NCBI RefSeq assembly: GCF_900116285.1
Contig: NZ_FPAJ01000003.1
Coordinates: 434,001-498,000 of the forward strand
Reading direction: 5' to 3'
Origin: Sulfitobacter marinus
GTDB taxonomy: Bacteria > Pseudomonadota > Alphaproteobacteria > Rhodobacterales > Rhodobacteraceae
DNA length: 64,000 nt
The stretch's first letter is position 1. Each line of letters begins with the position of its first letter. The position numbers and the translations under genes are program-made. This document shows positions 26,931-36,265 of the stretch, in pieces. The notes beneath the pieces are model-generated. The model saw nothing but the letters and a program-made list of their open reading frames with translations, had not been told where the DNA came from and made no database searches.

Positions 26931-26964
26931 ATAGAAAAGGGGCCACCCGCTACAGGTGGCCCCC
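26931..26964 (-). terminator. Terminator of the aldehyde dehydrogenase gene
   Basis: On the minus strand a 9-bp stem (arms 26955-26963 and 26939-26947) with a 7-base loop is followed by CTTTTCT. It lies just downstream of the aldehyde dehydrogenase stop codon. Confidence 0.8.
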
Positions 26965-26980
26965 TAAAAAGGTACGCGTG

Positions 26981-28420
26981 TTACTCGGCAGCCCAGCCAG
27001 AGACCGCTTTGATTTCGGTGAAATCCTCGATCCCGTACATGCCGCCTTCGCGACCGTTGCCGGACTGTTTCATGCCGCCAAATGGCGACCCAGCAGCGCG
27101 GCTTTGGCCGTTCATTTCAACCATGCCGGACCGCAACTGGCGGGCCAAACGGTTGCGGCGTGCGCCGTCCTGGCTTTGGACATAGTTGGTCAGGCCATAC
27201 ACTGTGTCATTCGCGATCTGAACGGCTTGCTCTTCAGTGTCGAACTTCATGATCGATAGAACCGGGCCAAAGATTTCCTCGCGGGCGATGGTCATGTCGG
27301 GGGTCACATCAGCAAAGACTGTGGGTTTAACAAAGAAACCACGGTTCAGCCCATCAGGGCGACCGGTACCACCGGCGACTAAGCGTGCACCTTCGTCGAT
27401 GCCTTTTTGGATCAGGTCCTGAATCTTGTTGAATTGAGTCTCGTTGACGACGGGCCCGATGTGGCGGCCTTCTTGGGAGGCAGGGCCGACGGTGACTTGT
27501 GCGGCCACTTTGCCCGCTTCTTCAACGGCTTTGTCATAGACATCGGACTGCACCAACATACGGCTAGGCGCGTTGCACGACTGGCCGGTGTTGTTCATCA
27601 TGTGCAGAACGCCGCGTTTGACGGCTTTATCATCGGCATCGTTAAAGATCAGGTTCGCGCCTTTGCCGCCCAGCTCTAGGTGCACTTTCTTCAGTGTATC
27701 TGCAGCGGCTTTCGAAATCAGCGTGCCCGCGCGGGTGGAACCGGTAAAGCTGATCATGTCGACATCTTTGTGGCAGGACAGCTGGCTGCCCACGCCCACG
27801 CCGTCGCCGTTCACAAGGTTAAACACGCCTTTTGGGAAACCGGCCTCGTCCATCATTTCAGCAAAGATCATCGCGTCTAGCGGGCTTTCCTCGGACGGCT
27901 TTAGAACCATGGTGCAGCCCGCAACGACGGCGGCACCGACCTTGAGAGTGACCTGGTTCATTGGCCAGTTCCAAGGGGTGATCAGACCGGCAACGCCAAC
28001 CGCTTCGCGGATGATGCGGTCGTTCGGGGCGTGGTCTCCAAGGGGCTGTTCAAACTTGAACTCTTTCGCGGCCTTGATGAAGTTGCTGAGGTGCCATGTG
28101 CCAGCACCGATTTGCGATGTGCGGGCCAGTTCCATCGGCGCGCCCATTTCGGTGCTGATCGCGGTTGCCATTTCTTCAGCGCGGGCTTGATATACCTCTA
28201 GCAGTTTTTCCAGCAACGCGATGCGATCTGCGGCGGGTGTCGCCATCCAGCCGGGCAGGGCGTCTTTGGCCGCGGCAACGGCTGCATCTGTGTCTGTTTG
28301 ATCACCCAAGGAAATAACCGCACAGGGTTCTTCAGTAGAGGGGTCGATCACATGGTAATCATTTGGCTTTGCTGGGGAAACCCATTCGCCATTGATGTAG
28401 AATTCGCGTTTCTCTAACAT
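26981..28420 (-). CDS. NAD(P)-dependent aldehyde dehydrogenase
   Basis: The 479-residue enzyme is a classical class of aldehyde dehydrogenase. PWNWP with Asn151, LELGGKGAN with Glu249, and GQSCNAPSR with the nucleophile Cys282 are all present. It oxidises an aldehyde to the acid; the substrate is not evident from sequence. AGGAG lies 8 bases before the ATG at 28420, which also marks the start of family similarity. It diverges from the peroxiredoxin gene across a 162-base AT-richer promoter region. Confidence 0.92.
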   Translation of the reverse strand: MLEKREFYINGEWVSPAKPNDYHVIDPSTEEPCAVISLGDQTDTDAAVAAAKDALPGWMATPAADRIALLEKLLEVYQARAEEMATAISTEMGAPMELARTSQIGAGTWHLSNFIKAAKEFKFEQPLGDHAPNDRIIREAVGVAGLITPWNWPMNQVTLKVGAAVVAGCTMVLKPSEESPLDAMIFAEMMDEAGFPKGVFNLVNGDGVGVGSQLSCHKDVDMISFTGSTRAGTLISKAAADTLKKVHLELGGKGANLIFNDADDKAVKRGVLHMMNNTGQSCNAPSRMLVQSDVYDKAVEEAGKVAAQVTVGPASQEGRHIGPVVNETQFNKIQDLIQKGIDEGARLVAGGTGRPDGLNRGFFVKPTVFADVTPDMTIAREEIFGPVLSIMKFDTEEQAVQIANDTVYGLTNYVQSQDGARRNRLARQLRSGMVEMNGQSRAAGSPFGGMKQSGNGREGGMYGIEDFTEIKAVSGWAAE

Positions 28421-28582
28421 TCGAGAGCTCCTTTTATGATCTTTAGGCTTGGGGTTGCCCTTGCCATTTGCGCACACCATGTCACCACAGTGTCGCACCT
28501 GCAAGTGAGGCCTTTCGCAGGTCTGAAAAAGACATATATACAATATGGAATATGAAATTTAACAACGACAGGAGACTTCAAA

Positions 28583-29236
28583 ATGGCTTTGCGTATCAAT
28601 GATACAATCCCGGATATGACTGTTGAAACCGATCAGGGAACGATCAATCTGCATGAATGGGTCGGCGACAGTTGGGCGATCCTTTTCTCGCACCCCAAAG
28701 ACTTTACGCCTGTGTGCACGACCGAATTCGGTGCCGTGGCGCAACTGGCGGATGAATGGGCCAAGCGCGACACCAAGGTGATGGGTATTTCCGTGGATAG
28801 TGCCGAAGAGCACAAGAAATGGAAAAATGACATTGAAGGTTTCGCCAAAGCGACGGCGGGTTTTCCGATCATCGCTGACGAAGATTTGAAAGTGGCCAAG
28901 GCGTTCGACATGCTGCCGGCCGAAGCCTATATGCCCGATGGCCGCACGCCCAACGACAGCGCGACCGTACGCGCGGTGTTCATCGTCGGGCCGGACAAAC
29001 AGCTAAAGCTGTCGATGACCTATCCAATGACCGTGGGCCGCAACTTTGCCGAAGTGCTGCGCGCCTTGGACGGTTTGCAAATGTCGACCGGCAAGGGTGT
29101 CGCGACGCCTGCCAACTGGAATGTGGGGGATGACGTCATTATTCCAACATCGGTGTCTGACGCGGATGCCAAGACCAAGTTTGGCGAATTCACAACCGTG
29201 CTGCCCTACCTGCGCACGACCAAAGCGCCCAGCTAA
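28583..29236 (+). CDS. Peroxiredoxin, Prx6 (1-Cys) type
   Basis: The 217-residue thiol peroxidase reduces hydrogen peroxide and organic peroxides. The peroxidatic Cys45 lies in HPKDFTPVCTTEFG, and the long C-terminal extension with YPMTVGRNFAEVLRALDGLQ is typical of the Prx6 subfamily. No resolving Cys is visible in the C-terminal part. AGGAG precedes the ATG. A strong hairpin follows at 29244-29286. Confidence 0.93.
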   Translation: MALRINDTIPDMTVETDQGTINLHEWVGDSWAILFSHPKDFTPVCTTEFGAVAQLADEWAKRDTKVMGISVDSAEEHKKWKNDIEGFAKATAGFPIIADEDLKVAKAFDMLPAEAYMPDGRTPNDSATVRAVFIVGPDKQLKLSMTYPMTVGRNFAEVLRALDGLQMSTGKGVATPANWNVGDDVIIPTSVSDADAKTKFGEFTTVLPYLRTTKAPS

Positions 29237-29243
29237 GGGCTAT

Positions 29244-29286
29244 CAAAAATCGCATCGGTGTCGTTTTCAGGCACCGATGCGTTTGA
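29244..29286. terminator. Bidirectional terminator after the peroxiredoxin gene
   Basis: CGCATCGGTG (29251-29260) and CACCGATGCG (29272-29281) form a 10-bp perfect stem. The minus strand continues into ATTTTTG, so it works best for the convergent FkbM remnant; the plus strand has only TTTG. Confidence 0.8.
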
Positions 29287-29640
29287 AGGCAATGACCTGT
29301 CGCGTCGATAGTTCCACACGCGGATATAGATTTGGAGTCACGCAGGCCTCGGAGATGCGTTTCATAGCGGCGCGCGAAATGACATTGGGATGCAATTCGA
29401 GAACCAATGTGCGCAAACCCAAAGGGTCGCTGCCCCAGATCATGCGTGCTGCGGTCAGTAGTTCGAGACGCTCACAGTCGTATGCGAGAATCGGCATTCA
29501 GTTTGGCCCTGCATGTGGCCGGAGACAGGCACCGTCAGTCCGTGATATGCAACTGGCGTAACGGCCCTGATCTGGCGCGCACGGAATTTCTCAAGCGCAT
29601 TGAGGGTTTTTGCTGCTAAACAAATGCACGTTGTACATTG
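29267..29640 (-). pseudogene. Remnant of an FkbM-family methyltransferase gene
   Basis: Two pieces in different frames resemble the two ends of one protein. The upstream piece (about 29640 to 29500, minus) reads AVTPVAYHGLTVPVSGHM, as at the N-terminus of FkbM methyltransferases. The downstream piece (29497-29267) reads AYDCERLELLTAAR and LRTLVLELHPNVI, as near their C-terminal half. The SAM-binding core between them is gone and the frame shifts near 29500. The simplest reading is a decayed gene with an internal deletion at the end of the neighbouring glycosyltransferase transcript. This rests on motif resemblance and not on an alignment. Confidence 0.55.
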
Positions 29641-29677
29641 TTGATATTTGCCCGGGCAGCAGTTGCGATGCGTCCGT

Positions 29678-30817
29678 CTATCCGTAAAGTTTTTGGGCTT
29701 CTTTTTTGACGTGGTCAATTTCCTGCATCGACAGCTTGTCCAGCAATCGGATGGATGCATCGGCTGCGTCGCGGCTGTAACGAAGAGAGGCTTTTTTCAT
29801 AAATGGATATTCGCGATCTCGGATCAGGAAGTCCGCAACCGCATAGCTGGACCCCTGGATCGCGGTGGCCAACAACACAAACTTCTGCATTGTCCTGCGC
29901 CAATCGGGATCCGAGCGTGGAATACTCTCGACCTCTTTTTTCACTGCGAGGTATTCAACGTTGTCCAGAATGACGACATTAGCCACCAGTTCAGACAATC
30001 GGTCATCGTCAAGGTCATTAAGGTCGTTGGGCAGGTCGTTGGGGTTGTACATGCACCCGTGTGAAAATCCTTGGGCCAAAACCCATTTCGTGGTCCCGAT
30101 CTCGCCTCTGCGCACGACCTGATTTTTCTTGTTTGCGAGCCGGAATTTTTTCCAAAACGTCAGGAATGCAGGGTTTTTTAGAATATTTTGCCCAAAGCTA
30201 AGCGCGAAGGACGTATAGTGGAATGCTTTTAGGTGCGGAGAGTATTGCCACTCAAATTCCCTGAAATTTCGTAGGTCCCCACGCTTTGTACCCAAGTGGG
30301 TCGATGCTCCCACAAAGTCGAAACCCATCTGTTCCGCCTCGCGTAGCCAGTTGCGTTTGCCAGGCAGGGGGTACCAAACCGAGTCGTTGACCAGAACAAG
30401 GCGGTGTAATTGTGAAAGGCGGTCCTTAACCGACAAAACGCCGTCCCGATAGGCCCCGAAATCATAGCCGTAGTTCGGACGTTCGATGTAATTCGCGCAC
30501 AAGCGTAACACTTGCGCACGATCAGCATCAGGTAATGGCAGGTTGGAAACCACAACCGTCGAATAGCCGTTTTCGACAAGGTGGCGTAGTGTCACCAAGT
30601 GGCTCTCAAGTAGGCCACCCGATGGGTAAATTACGAACACCGCAATCCGGTCTGACCATGCTTTCTGGCCGTCCCATGAGTTTCGCTTTCTGGATAGAAA
30701 TAGATCGTAATAGGGTGTCGACAGAAAAAAGTTGATGACAAATAGCGGGAACATCACCACGTCGCGGATCAGTCTAGTAATCTCCCGCTTCACCTTCCAA
30801 AATGGCGGTAACTTCAT
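29678..30817 (-). CDS. Rhamnan synthesis protein F family protein
   Basis: The 379-residue protein matches the RgpF/rhamnan-synthesis-F family: IAVFVIYPSGGLLESHL, the ERPNYGYDFGAYRDG motif, LVLVNDSVWYPL and FVGASTHLG. These proteins act in assembly of surface rhamnose-containing polysaccharide or O-antigen, probably as glycosyltransferases. It follows the GT2 gene by 13 bases on the same strand. Its base composition looks more AT-rich than the flanking housekeeping genes, which suggests transfer. Confidence 0.82.
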   Translation of the reverse strand: MKLPPFWKVKREITRLIRDVVMFPLFVINFFLSTPYYDLFLSRKRNSWDGQKAWSDRIAVFVIYPSGGLLESHLVTLRHLVENGYSTVVVSNLPLPDADRAQVLRLCANYIERPNYGYDFGAYRDGVLSVKDRLSQLHRLVLVNDSVWYPLPGKRNWLREAEQMGFDFVGASTHLGTKRGDLRNFREFEWQYSPHLKAFHYTSFALSFGQNILKNPAFLTFWKKFRLANKKNQVVRRGEIGTTKWVLAQGFSHGCMYNPNDLPNDLNDLDDDRLSELVANVVILDNVEYLAVKKEVESIPRSDPDWRRTMQKFVLLATAIQGSSYAVADFLIRDREYPFMKKASLRYSRDAADASIRLLDKLSMQEIDHVKKEAQKLYG

Positions 30818-30830
30818 AACATACCCTTAT

Positions 30831-31691
30831 TTACTGCGTCCCGATAGCATGCAGTGCTCCGGTCAGGAAACCAAAATTTTTGGCCCGTATACGCGTAGAA
30901 AACAGATTCAGCGGCGATAGCATTTGCAATGCGGCCCAACTAACGACCCGCGTGCGTGCGAAAGGGCGGTGGTGTTTGCGCATGGCGTAAACGGCAGATT
31001 GCGCCATATGACGTCCTTTGAAGGCCGCCGTGTCCGGTGTGCGGGCGGAGCTGTGGCCTTCGGCATGGTTCACGATAGCATCATGTGCATGCCTGATTGG
31101 TCCAAATTTCACATGCAGGCGCAGGCTCAGGTCGTCGTCTTCGTGATACAAAAAAATTTGTTCATCGAAGCCGCCCACGCCGTTGAAATTGCTGCGAGAC
31201 ACAAAAATGGCCGCGCCGTTCAAAAGCGGCACTTCGGCATCACTTTGTGGGGACGGGCCAGACCAATGCGCGGATTTCGGCAACAGGCGGGACCTGCGGC
31301 GAAAGGCAGGTCTGCCGCGTCCGTCCAGCACCCGTGGCGAGAACGCACAGGCATCAGGATGCGCGGTATAGGCGGCCAAAAGCGCCTCTAGGCAACCTTG
31401 TTGCAACGTGGCGTCGGGATTTAAGAATAACAGCAGCTCGCTCTCGCCCTCAAGCGCGCCAATGTTACACGCCGCGCCGAAGCCGCGATTGACAGTGTTG
31501 GTGATGACGGTCGCACCATGTGTTTGGGCGAGGGTATGAAGCGCCTGCGCATCCGTACTGGCATTGTCGACGATTACAACCCGTACACCCGACGGAACAG
31601 AAGCGAGCATATCGCCGATCACTTGCGTACTATTATAGGCAACCGTGACAATTTGAATATCGGCAAGCGTGGGCATTAAAAGCCTTGTCAT
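30831..31691 (-). CDS. Family 2 glycosyltransferase
   Basis: The 286-residue cytoplasmic GT-A enzyme has the N-terminal nucleotide-sugar motif IQIVTVAYNSTQVI and the metal-binding region LLFLNPDATLQQG (the usual NPD motif of rhamnosyl-type GT2 enzymes). VIVDNASTDAQAL is the next family motif. It probably adds a deoxyhexose to a surface glycan together with the rhamnan-F type protein downstream. The ATG five codons later (31676) is an alternative start. Confidence 0.85.
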   Translation of the reverse strand: MTRLLMPTLADIQIVTVAYNSTQVIGDMLASVPSGVRVVIVDNASTDAQALHTLAQTHGATVITNTVNRGFGAACNIGALEGESELLLFLNPDATLQQGCLEALLAAYTAHPDACAFSPRVLDGRGRPAFRRRSRLLPKSAHWSGPSPQSDAEVPLLNGAAIFVSRSNFNGVGGFDEQIFLYHEDDDLSLRLHVKFGPIRHAHDAIVNHAEGHSSARTPDTAAFKGRHMAQSAVYAMRKHHRPFARTRVVSWAALQMLSPLNLFSTRIRAKNFGFLTGALHAIGTQ

Positions 31692-31729
31692 TCAGAATGA
31701 AAATATAAAACCACAAGCAGTGGTTGGGA

Positions 31730-31761
31730 ACAAGAAGGCCCCGACAATTGCTGTCGGGGCC
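31730..31761 (-). terminator. Terminator of pnp
   Basis: A 10-bp stem (31737-31746 / 31752-31761) with a 5-base loop stands 26 bases beyond the pnp stop on the minus strand. The following T content is modest (TTCTTG). Confidence 0.7.
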
Positions 31762-31787
31762 TGTCCTGAAGAAAGCGAGAAAGCGGA

Positions 31788-33920
31788 TTAGCCTTCAGCT
31801 TCTTCTTTTTTGATTTCTTCGCCAGTTTCCTGATCGACGACTTTCATCGACAAACGAACTTTGCCGCGGTCGTCAAAGCCCAAGAGTTTGACTTTGACTT
31901 CCTGACCTTCCTTCAGAACATCCGAAGGGTGGTTCAGGCGACGGTTTTCGATCTGGGATACGTGGACCAGACCGTCGCGCTTGCCAAAGAAGTTCACGAA
32001 TGCACCGAAATCGACGATCTTGACGACAGTACCGGTGTAAACTGCACCTTCTTCAGGCTCGGCCACGATGGACCAGATCATGTCGTAGGCTTTCTTGATC
32101 GAGTCACCGTTCGGCGATGCGATTTTGATGATGCCTTCGTCGTTGATGTCGACCTTGGCACCGGACACTTCAACGATTTCGCGGATCACTTTACCACCGG
32201 AACCGATAACTTCACGGATCTTGTCGGTTGGGACCTGCATCGTTTCAATGCGTGGTGCGTGGACCGAGAATTCACCCGCGCCGGACAGTGCTTTGTTCAT
32301 CTCACCAAGGATGTGAACGCGGCCAGCTTTGGCTTGGGCCAAGGCTTTTTCCATGATCTCTGGCGTGATGCCTGCGATCTTGATGTCCATTTGCAACGAC
32401 GTGATACCTGCTTCGGTACCGGCCACTTTAAAGTCCATGTCGCCAAGGTGGTCTTCGTCACCCAAGATGTCGGACAGGATCGCATAGGAGCCGTCTTCTT
32501 CGAGGATCAGACCCATGGCCACACCAGCGACTGGTGCTTTCAAAGGCACGCCTGCGTCCATCATGGACAAGGAGCCACCACAAACCGACGCCATCGAGGA
32601 CGAGCCGTTCGATTCAGTGATCTCGGACACAACGCGGATGGTGTAAGGGAAGTCGGTGGAGGCTGGCAGAACCGCCTGCAACGCACGCCAAGCCAGCTTG
32701 CCGTGACCGATTTCGCGACGGCCTGGGCCAGACACGCGACCAACTTCACCAACCGAGTAGGGGGGGAAGTTATAGTGCAGCAGGAAGTTGGATTTGAAGT
32801 TCCCGTGCAGCGCATCGATGAACTGTTCGTCGTCGCCGGTGCCCAATGTGGTCACAACCAGACCTTGGGTTTCGCCACGTGTGAACAGGGCCGAACCATG
32901 GGTCCGCGACAGGATACCTGTCTCGGACACGATGTCACGAATTTCGTCAGTCTTACGACCATCGATACGTGTGCCTGTCTTAACAACGTCACCACGCAGG
33001 ATCGACGCTTCGAGGCCCTTCATCGCAGAACCCAGATTCGCATCTTCTTTTTGCTCGTCTGTCAGGGCTGCTTTGATCGTTTCACGGGCCGCGGCAACTG
33101 CAGTTGTGCGCTCTTGCTTGTCAGCAATTGCGAAGGCAGCGCGCATTTCTTTTTCACCAGCGGCTTTGACGGCAGCGGACAGGTCCGAATAGTCAACAGG
33201 CTGGAAATCAAACGGCTCTTTCGCGGTGTCTTCGGCCAGATCAATGATTAGGTCGATAACAGGCTGGATCTGCTCGTGGGCGAATTTAACCGCGCCGAGC
33301 ATTTCTTCTTCCGACAGCTCGTAGGCTTCGGATTCAACCATCATCACGGCTTCTTTGGTGCCGGCAACAACCAGATCAAGACGTTGTTCCGGCTTCAGGC
33401 GCAGGTCCTGCATGTCGTCAACGGTTGGGTTCAGGATGTAATCGCCATCTTCATAACCTACGCGGCACGCGGCAATCGGGCCACGGAACGGCGCGCCGGA
33501 AATGGTCAGCGCAGCGGAAGCCGCGATCATCGCAACCATATCGGGGTCGTTCACCAGATCGTGCGACAGAACGGTACACATCACCAGAACTTCGTTTTTG
33601 AAGCCGGGAACGAACAGCGGACGGATCGGACGGTCGATCAAACGGGCTGTCAGTGTTTCTTTCTCGGTGGGGCGGGCCTCACGCTTGAAAAAGCCACCCG
33701 GTACTTTACCGGCGGCATAGTATTTCTCTTGGTAGTGGACGGTCAGCGGGAAAAAGTCCTGACCGGGCTTTTGCTGACGTGCAAAAGTGACGTTGGCCAT
33801 AACGCTGGTTTCGCCAAGTGTCGCGATAACCGAGCCGTCTGCCTGACGTGCCACTTTGCCTGTTTCCAGTGTCAGCGTTTCTTCGCCCCACTGCATGGAT
33901 TTTGTCGTTACATTAAACAT
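31788..33920 (-). CDS. pnp: Polyribonucleotide nucleotidyltransferase (PNPase)
   Basis: The 710-residue phosphorolytic 3'-5' exoribonuclease takes part in mRNA turnover and the degradosome. Two RNase PH-like domains are visible (first with [21 protein letters not shown]..., second with [14 protein letters not shown] and [13 protein letters not shown]). A KH domain with [14 protein letters not shown] and a C-terminal S1 domain with [18 protein letters not shown] complete the protein. It lies downstream of rpsO, as in most bacteria, but with a GNAT gene between. The leader contains two hairpins. Confidence 0.97.
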   Translation of the reverse strand: MFNVTTKSMQWGEETLTLETGKVARQADGSVIATLGETSVMANVTFARQQKPGQDFFPLTVHYQEKYYAAGKVPGGFFKREARPTEKETLTARLIDRPIRPLFVPGFKNEVLVMCTVLSHDLVNDPDMVAMIAASAALTISGAPFRGPIAACRVGYEDGDYILNPTVDDMQDLRLKPEQRLDLVVAGTKEAVMMVESEAYELSEEEMLGAVKFAHEQIQPVIDLIIDLAEDTAKEPFDFQPVDYSDLSAAVKAAGEKEMRAAFAIADKQERTTAVAAARETIKAALTDEQKEDANLGSAMKGLEASILRGDVVKTGTRIDGRKTDEIRDIVSETGILSRTHGSALFTRGETQGLVVTTLGTGDDEQFIDALHGNFKSNFLLHYNFPPYSVGEVGRVSGPGRREIGHGKLAWRALQAVLPASTDFPYTIRVVSEITESNGSSSMASVCGGSLSMMDAGVPLKAPVAGVAMGLILEEDGSYAILSDILGDEDHLGDMDFKVAGTEAGITSLQMDIKIAGITPEIMEKALAQAKAGRVHILGEMNKALSGAGEFSVHAPRIETMQVPTDKIREVIGSGGKVIREIVEVSGAKVDINDEGIIKIASPNGDSIKKAYDMIWSIVAEPEEGAVYTGTVVKIVDFGAFVNFFGKRDGLVHVSQIENRRLNHPSDVLKEGQEVKVKLLGFDDRGKVRLSMKVVDQETGEEIKKEEAEG

Positions 33921-33977
33921 CTACGTTTCCTGTTTCGGCCCGCGTTGGGCCATTTGCGTAGGGGGCATATTCCCCCT
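33921..33977 (-). promoter_or_regulatory. pnp leader with two hairpins
   Basis: GGCCC (33937-33941) / GGGCC (33947-33951) and AGGGGG (33960-33965) / CCCCCT (33972-33977) form two stems just upstream of the pnp start. In E. coli the pnp leader is cut by RNase III and then destabilised by PNPase; a comparable control here is inference from position and pairing. Confidence 0.4.
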
Positions 33978-34169
33978 GACTCCGGTATCTTCTTTGTCGG
34001 GCGCTGGAGTCCGGGCGCCGGCTTTCAGATTGTGCGGCCATACAGGAGTTTGCATGCGATGGGAAGAGAAGCGTTGATTAGAGGGGTATATGGGCAGAAA
34101 TGCCGCTTTTACCGCCTTACTGATCGGAAAATGGGACAGGTTCAGTGTCGCGCGCGAGTGTAGCAGCAC

Positions 34170-34649
34170 CTATGCCAGTGGCTTGGACATTTTGTAATTT
34201 GTCAGCGTAACGCCGCGCTTTTCCACGGTCTGTGCACGGTCAACCGACCAGCCCATGCGTTCGAAAAACGGCCGCGCCTTTTCGCTGGCATGGGTGCTCA
34301 GGGCCTTCACGCGAAACTCTCGTGCGCGGGTTTCAACGGCCTCATATAGTTTGCGGCCGATGCCCTGCCCCATGGCATCGGGGCCGACAAAAGCCAGATC
34401 GATGTAGCCCTTTTCATCAATTGTCATGAACCCCGCCAATTGCCCGGCGGTTTCTGCCGCAAAACCCTGCACACCGACGAACCGGTTGCGCCAACCGTCT
34501 ATGTCGGGGCTGGTACCCGCCCAGGCTTGGCGTTGTTCCGCAGAATACACATCTGCCGTTCCGCGGTGAATGGCGTCAAAAAACACCTGCACGGCTTGGG
34601 TGCTGTCTGTTGGCTTCAAAGGCCGGATGCTGACAATGTTCGGGGTCAT
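34170..34649 (-). CDS. GNAT family N-acetyltransferase
   Basis: The 159-residue protein has the GNAT fold pattern: SIRPLKPTDSTQAVQVFFDAI at the N-terminus, GYIDLAFVGPDAMGQGIGRKLYEA as the acetyl-CoA motif A (Q/RxxGxG/A as QGIGRK), and a C-terminal KRGVTLTNYKM strand. The acceptor is unknown. The ATG at 34649 starts the domain; a GTG at 34709 is possible but has no close ribosome-binding site. It lies between rpsO and pnp, an unusual insertion in a conserved pair. Confidence 0.85.
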   Translation of the reverse strand: MTPNIVSIRPLKPTDSTQAVQVFFDAIHRGTADVYSAEQRQAWAGTSPDIDGWRNRFVGVQGFAAETAGQLAGFMTIDEKGYIDLAFVGPDAMGQGIGRKLYEAVETRAREFRVKALSTHASEKARPFFERMGWSVDRAQTVEKRGVTLTNYKMSKPLA

Positions 34650-34713
34650 TTTGGCTACTGCATAGGGTGGTGATGGGCAATGGAACGTGATTTTCCGTAC
34701 GACCCCCACTAAC

Positions 34714-34746
34714 GAAAAAACCGCTCCTTGTCTCCAAGGTGCGGTT
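34714..34746 (-). terminator. Terminator downstream of rpsO
   Basis: On the minus strand, arms at 34735-34746 and 34719-34730 form a 12-bp stem with one mismatch, followed by a run of T. It would end most rpsO transcripts before the GNAT gene. Confidence 0.85.
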
Positions 34747-34774
34747 CAATTCGTAATAGGAATGCAGCGCTGAG

Positions 34775-35044
34775 TTAGCGGCGCAGACCCAGACGTTTGA
34801 TCAGGTCTTGATAACGTGCGTCATCTTTACCTTTAACGTAATCCAAAAGCTTCCGGCGTGTCGCAACCATTTTCAAAAGGCCACGGCGACCGTGGTTGTC
34901 TTTTTTGTGGGTTTTGAAGTGCTCGGTCAGCGTTGCAATGCGCGAGGACAGAATGGCAACCTGTACTTCGGGCGAACCTGTGTCGCCTTCTTTGGTGCCG
35001 AATTCTTTCATGACGCGTGCTTTTTCTTCTAGCGTAATCGACAT
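34775..35044 (-). CDS. rpsO: 30S ribosomal protein S15
   Basis: The 89-residue protein is full-length S15, which binds 16S rRNA helices early in 30S assembly. The diagnostic segments are [42 protein letters not shown] and [10 protein letters not shown] at the C-terminus. AAGGAG lies close before the ATG and falls within a small hairpin (35053-35065). It is followed by its own terminator and then by GNAT and pnp. Confidence 0.98.
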   Translation of the reverse strand: MSITLEEKARVMKEFGTKEGDTGSPEVQVAILSSRIATLTEHFKTHKKDNHGRRGLLKMVATRRKLLDYVKGKDDARYQDLIKRLGLRR

Positions 35045-35052
35045 CGGGGTCT

Positions 35053-35065
35053 CCTTTTCAAAAGG
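35053..35065 (-). promoter_or_regulatory. Hairpin over the rpsO ribosome-binding site
   Basis: On the minus strand CCTTTTGAAAAGG can fold back on itself, placing the AAGGAG ribosome-binding site in a stem. S15 represses its own translation by binding structured leaders in several bacterial groups; a similar control here is inferred. Confidence 0.4.
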
Positions 35066-35246
35066 TTAAATTAATGGCGCAGGCCGGGATGTCGTCCAGC
35101 ACAGGCCCATGGAGTATCCCCCACTGTTTTGAATCAGCGGGCGATGGGCGCGTATAGGAAAGTTTTTGATGCTTGGCAAAGACTTTATTGCGATGCCCCT
35201 TTCGAAGCAGGCCTAGATCCCGATTTGGGCCAGCGGGTCATACCAA

Positions 35247-36200
35247 TCAGCTGGGGGCCAGCCCGGCTGCAATGGCCGAGCTTAGCGGGATAATTGAGAC
35301 ATCTGCCGCCGTCAGCACATCTGCGCTTTTCACGGAAGCCACGATCACCCCATTCATGCGTACCAATGCCTGATCCAGCTGATCGGGGTCAGGATCAACC
35401 GACACGTCGGGCTCATCATTGTAAGGGCTACGATCGTCCCAAACCAATAATAGACTGTCATCTTCGGACTCGAAATCCTCAATCGTCGGGGCATTCCCAT
35501 CGGTTATCCAATCGCCGATGATGATGCTATCTGCACCGTCGCCGGCTGTCACAATATCATTTTGTCCCGAGATAATCGTGTCGTCACCCCCGCCGCCATT
35601 CAGAAAATCGCCTGTGTCCTCGTCAGTAATGCCGTCAACATCCGGGTCGTCCTCAACCCCGTTGATCAGATCATTCCCCCAGCCACCGAACAGGGCATCC
35701 ACCCCTTGCCCGCCGGTTAATGTATCGTCGTCCAGACCACCAAGCAGGGTATCGTCACCGTCGTCGCCAAATAGCACGTCCCCACCCGCCGAGCCCGCTA
35801 GGGAATCGTTTCCTGCGCCGCCGCGCAGAACATCATCGCCGTTATGGCCTGTCAGAATGTCATCACCGATGCCGCCCTCGATTACATCGGCACCATCATT
35901 GCCGTGCAGATCGTCATTTCCCGCGCCGCCGCTCACGGTGTCATTGCCCGCGTCACCGCGTGCATAATCGTCACCGTCTTGACCTGCGATCTGATCGTCC
36001 CCGTCGTTTCCACCGATTTGGTCATCGCCAGCGTCGCCACTTAGCAGATCGGTCCCGCTCCCCCCTGAGAGTATCAGCCCGTTGGCGGCATTCGCGTCCT
36101 CGGGTAGGGACTCTTCGCTTTCCTCGTCATCTGGACTGAGATCAACAAAGGCCGCGGCACCAACTGCCGCCAAACCCATCAAACCCGCTAATAGCAACAT
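35247..36200 (-). CDS. RTX (hemolysin-type) calcium-binding repeat protein
   Basis: The 317-residue protein begins with a hydrophobic segment (residues 1-19, LLLAGLMGLAAVGAAAFV) and an acidic linker (DDEESEES). From about residue 46 to 240 it carries a series of RTX nonapeptides of the GGxGxDxLx type (for example GGAGNDSLAG and GDDGDDTLLG). RTX repeats bind calcium and fold outside the cell. Type I secretion substrates normally lack an N-terminal hydrophobic segment, so this one is probably a membrane-anchored periplasmic protein or Sec-exported. No ABC exporter lies nearby. Confidence 0.82.
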   Translation of the reverse strand: MLLLAGLMGLAAVGAAAFVDLSPDDEESEESLPEDANAANGLILSGGSGTDLLSGDAGDDQIGGNDGDDQIAGQDGDDYARGDAGNDTVSGGAGNDDLHGNDGADVIEGGIGDDILTGHNGDDVLRGGAGNDSLAGSAGGDVLFGDDGDDTLLGGLDDDTLTGGQGVDALFGGWGNDLINGVEDDPDVDGITDEDTGDFLNGGGGDDTIISGQNDIVTAGDGADSIIIGDWITDGNAPTIEDFESEDDSLLLVWDDRSPYNDEPDVSVDPDPDQLDQALVRMNGVIVASVKSADVLTAADVSIIPLSSAIAAGLAPS

Positions 36201-36265
36201 TACAGAATTCCAACTTTACTGACCCGCGCAAGACGCATTGCACCAAGCTGAAAATCCCAAATTCA

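Noticed and set aside
31929-33251. 440-codon open frame on the plus strand, antisense to pnp
   Set aside because: It lies wholly within pnp, is rich in His, Cys and Arg as expected of an antisense shadow of GC-rich codons, and shows no family motif.
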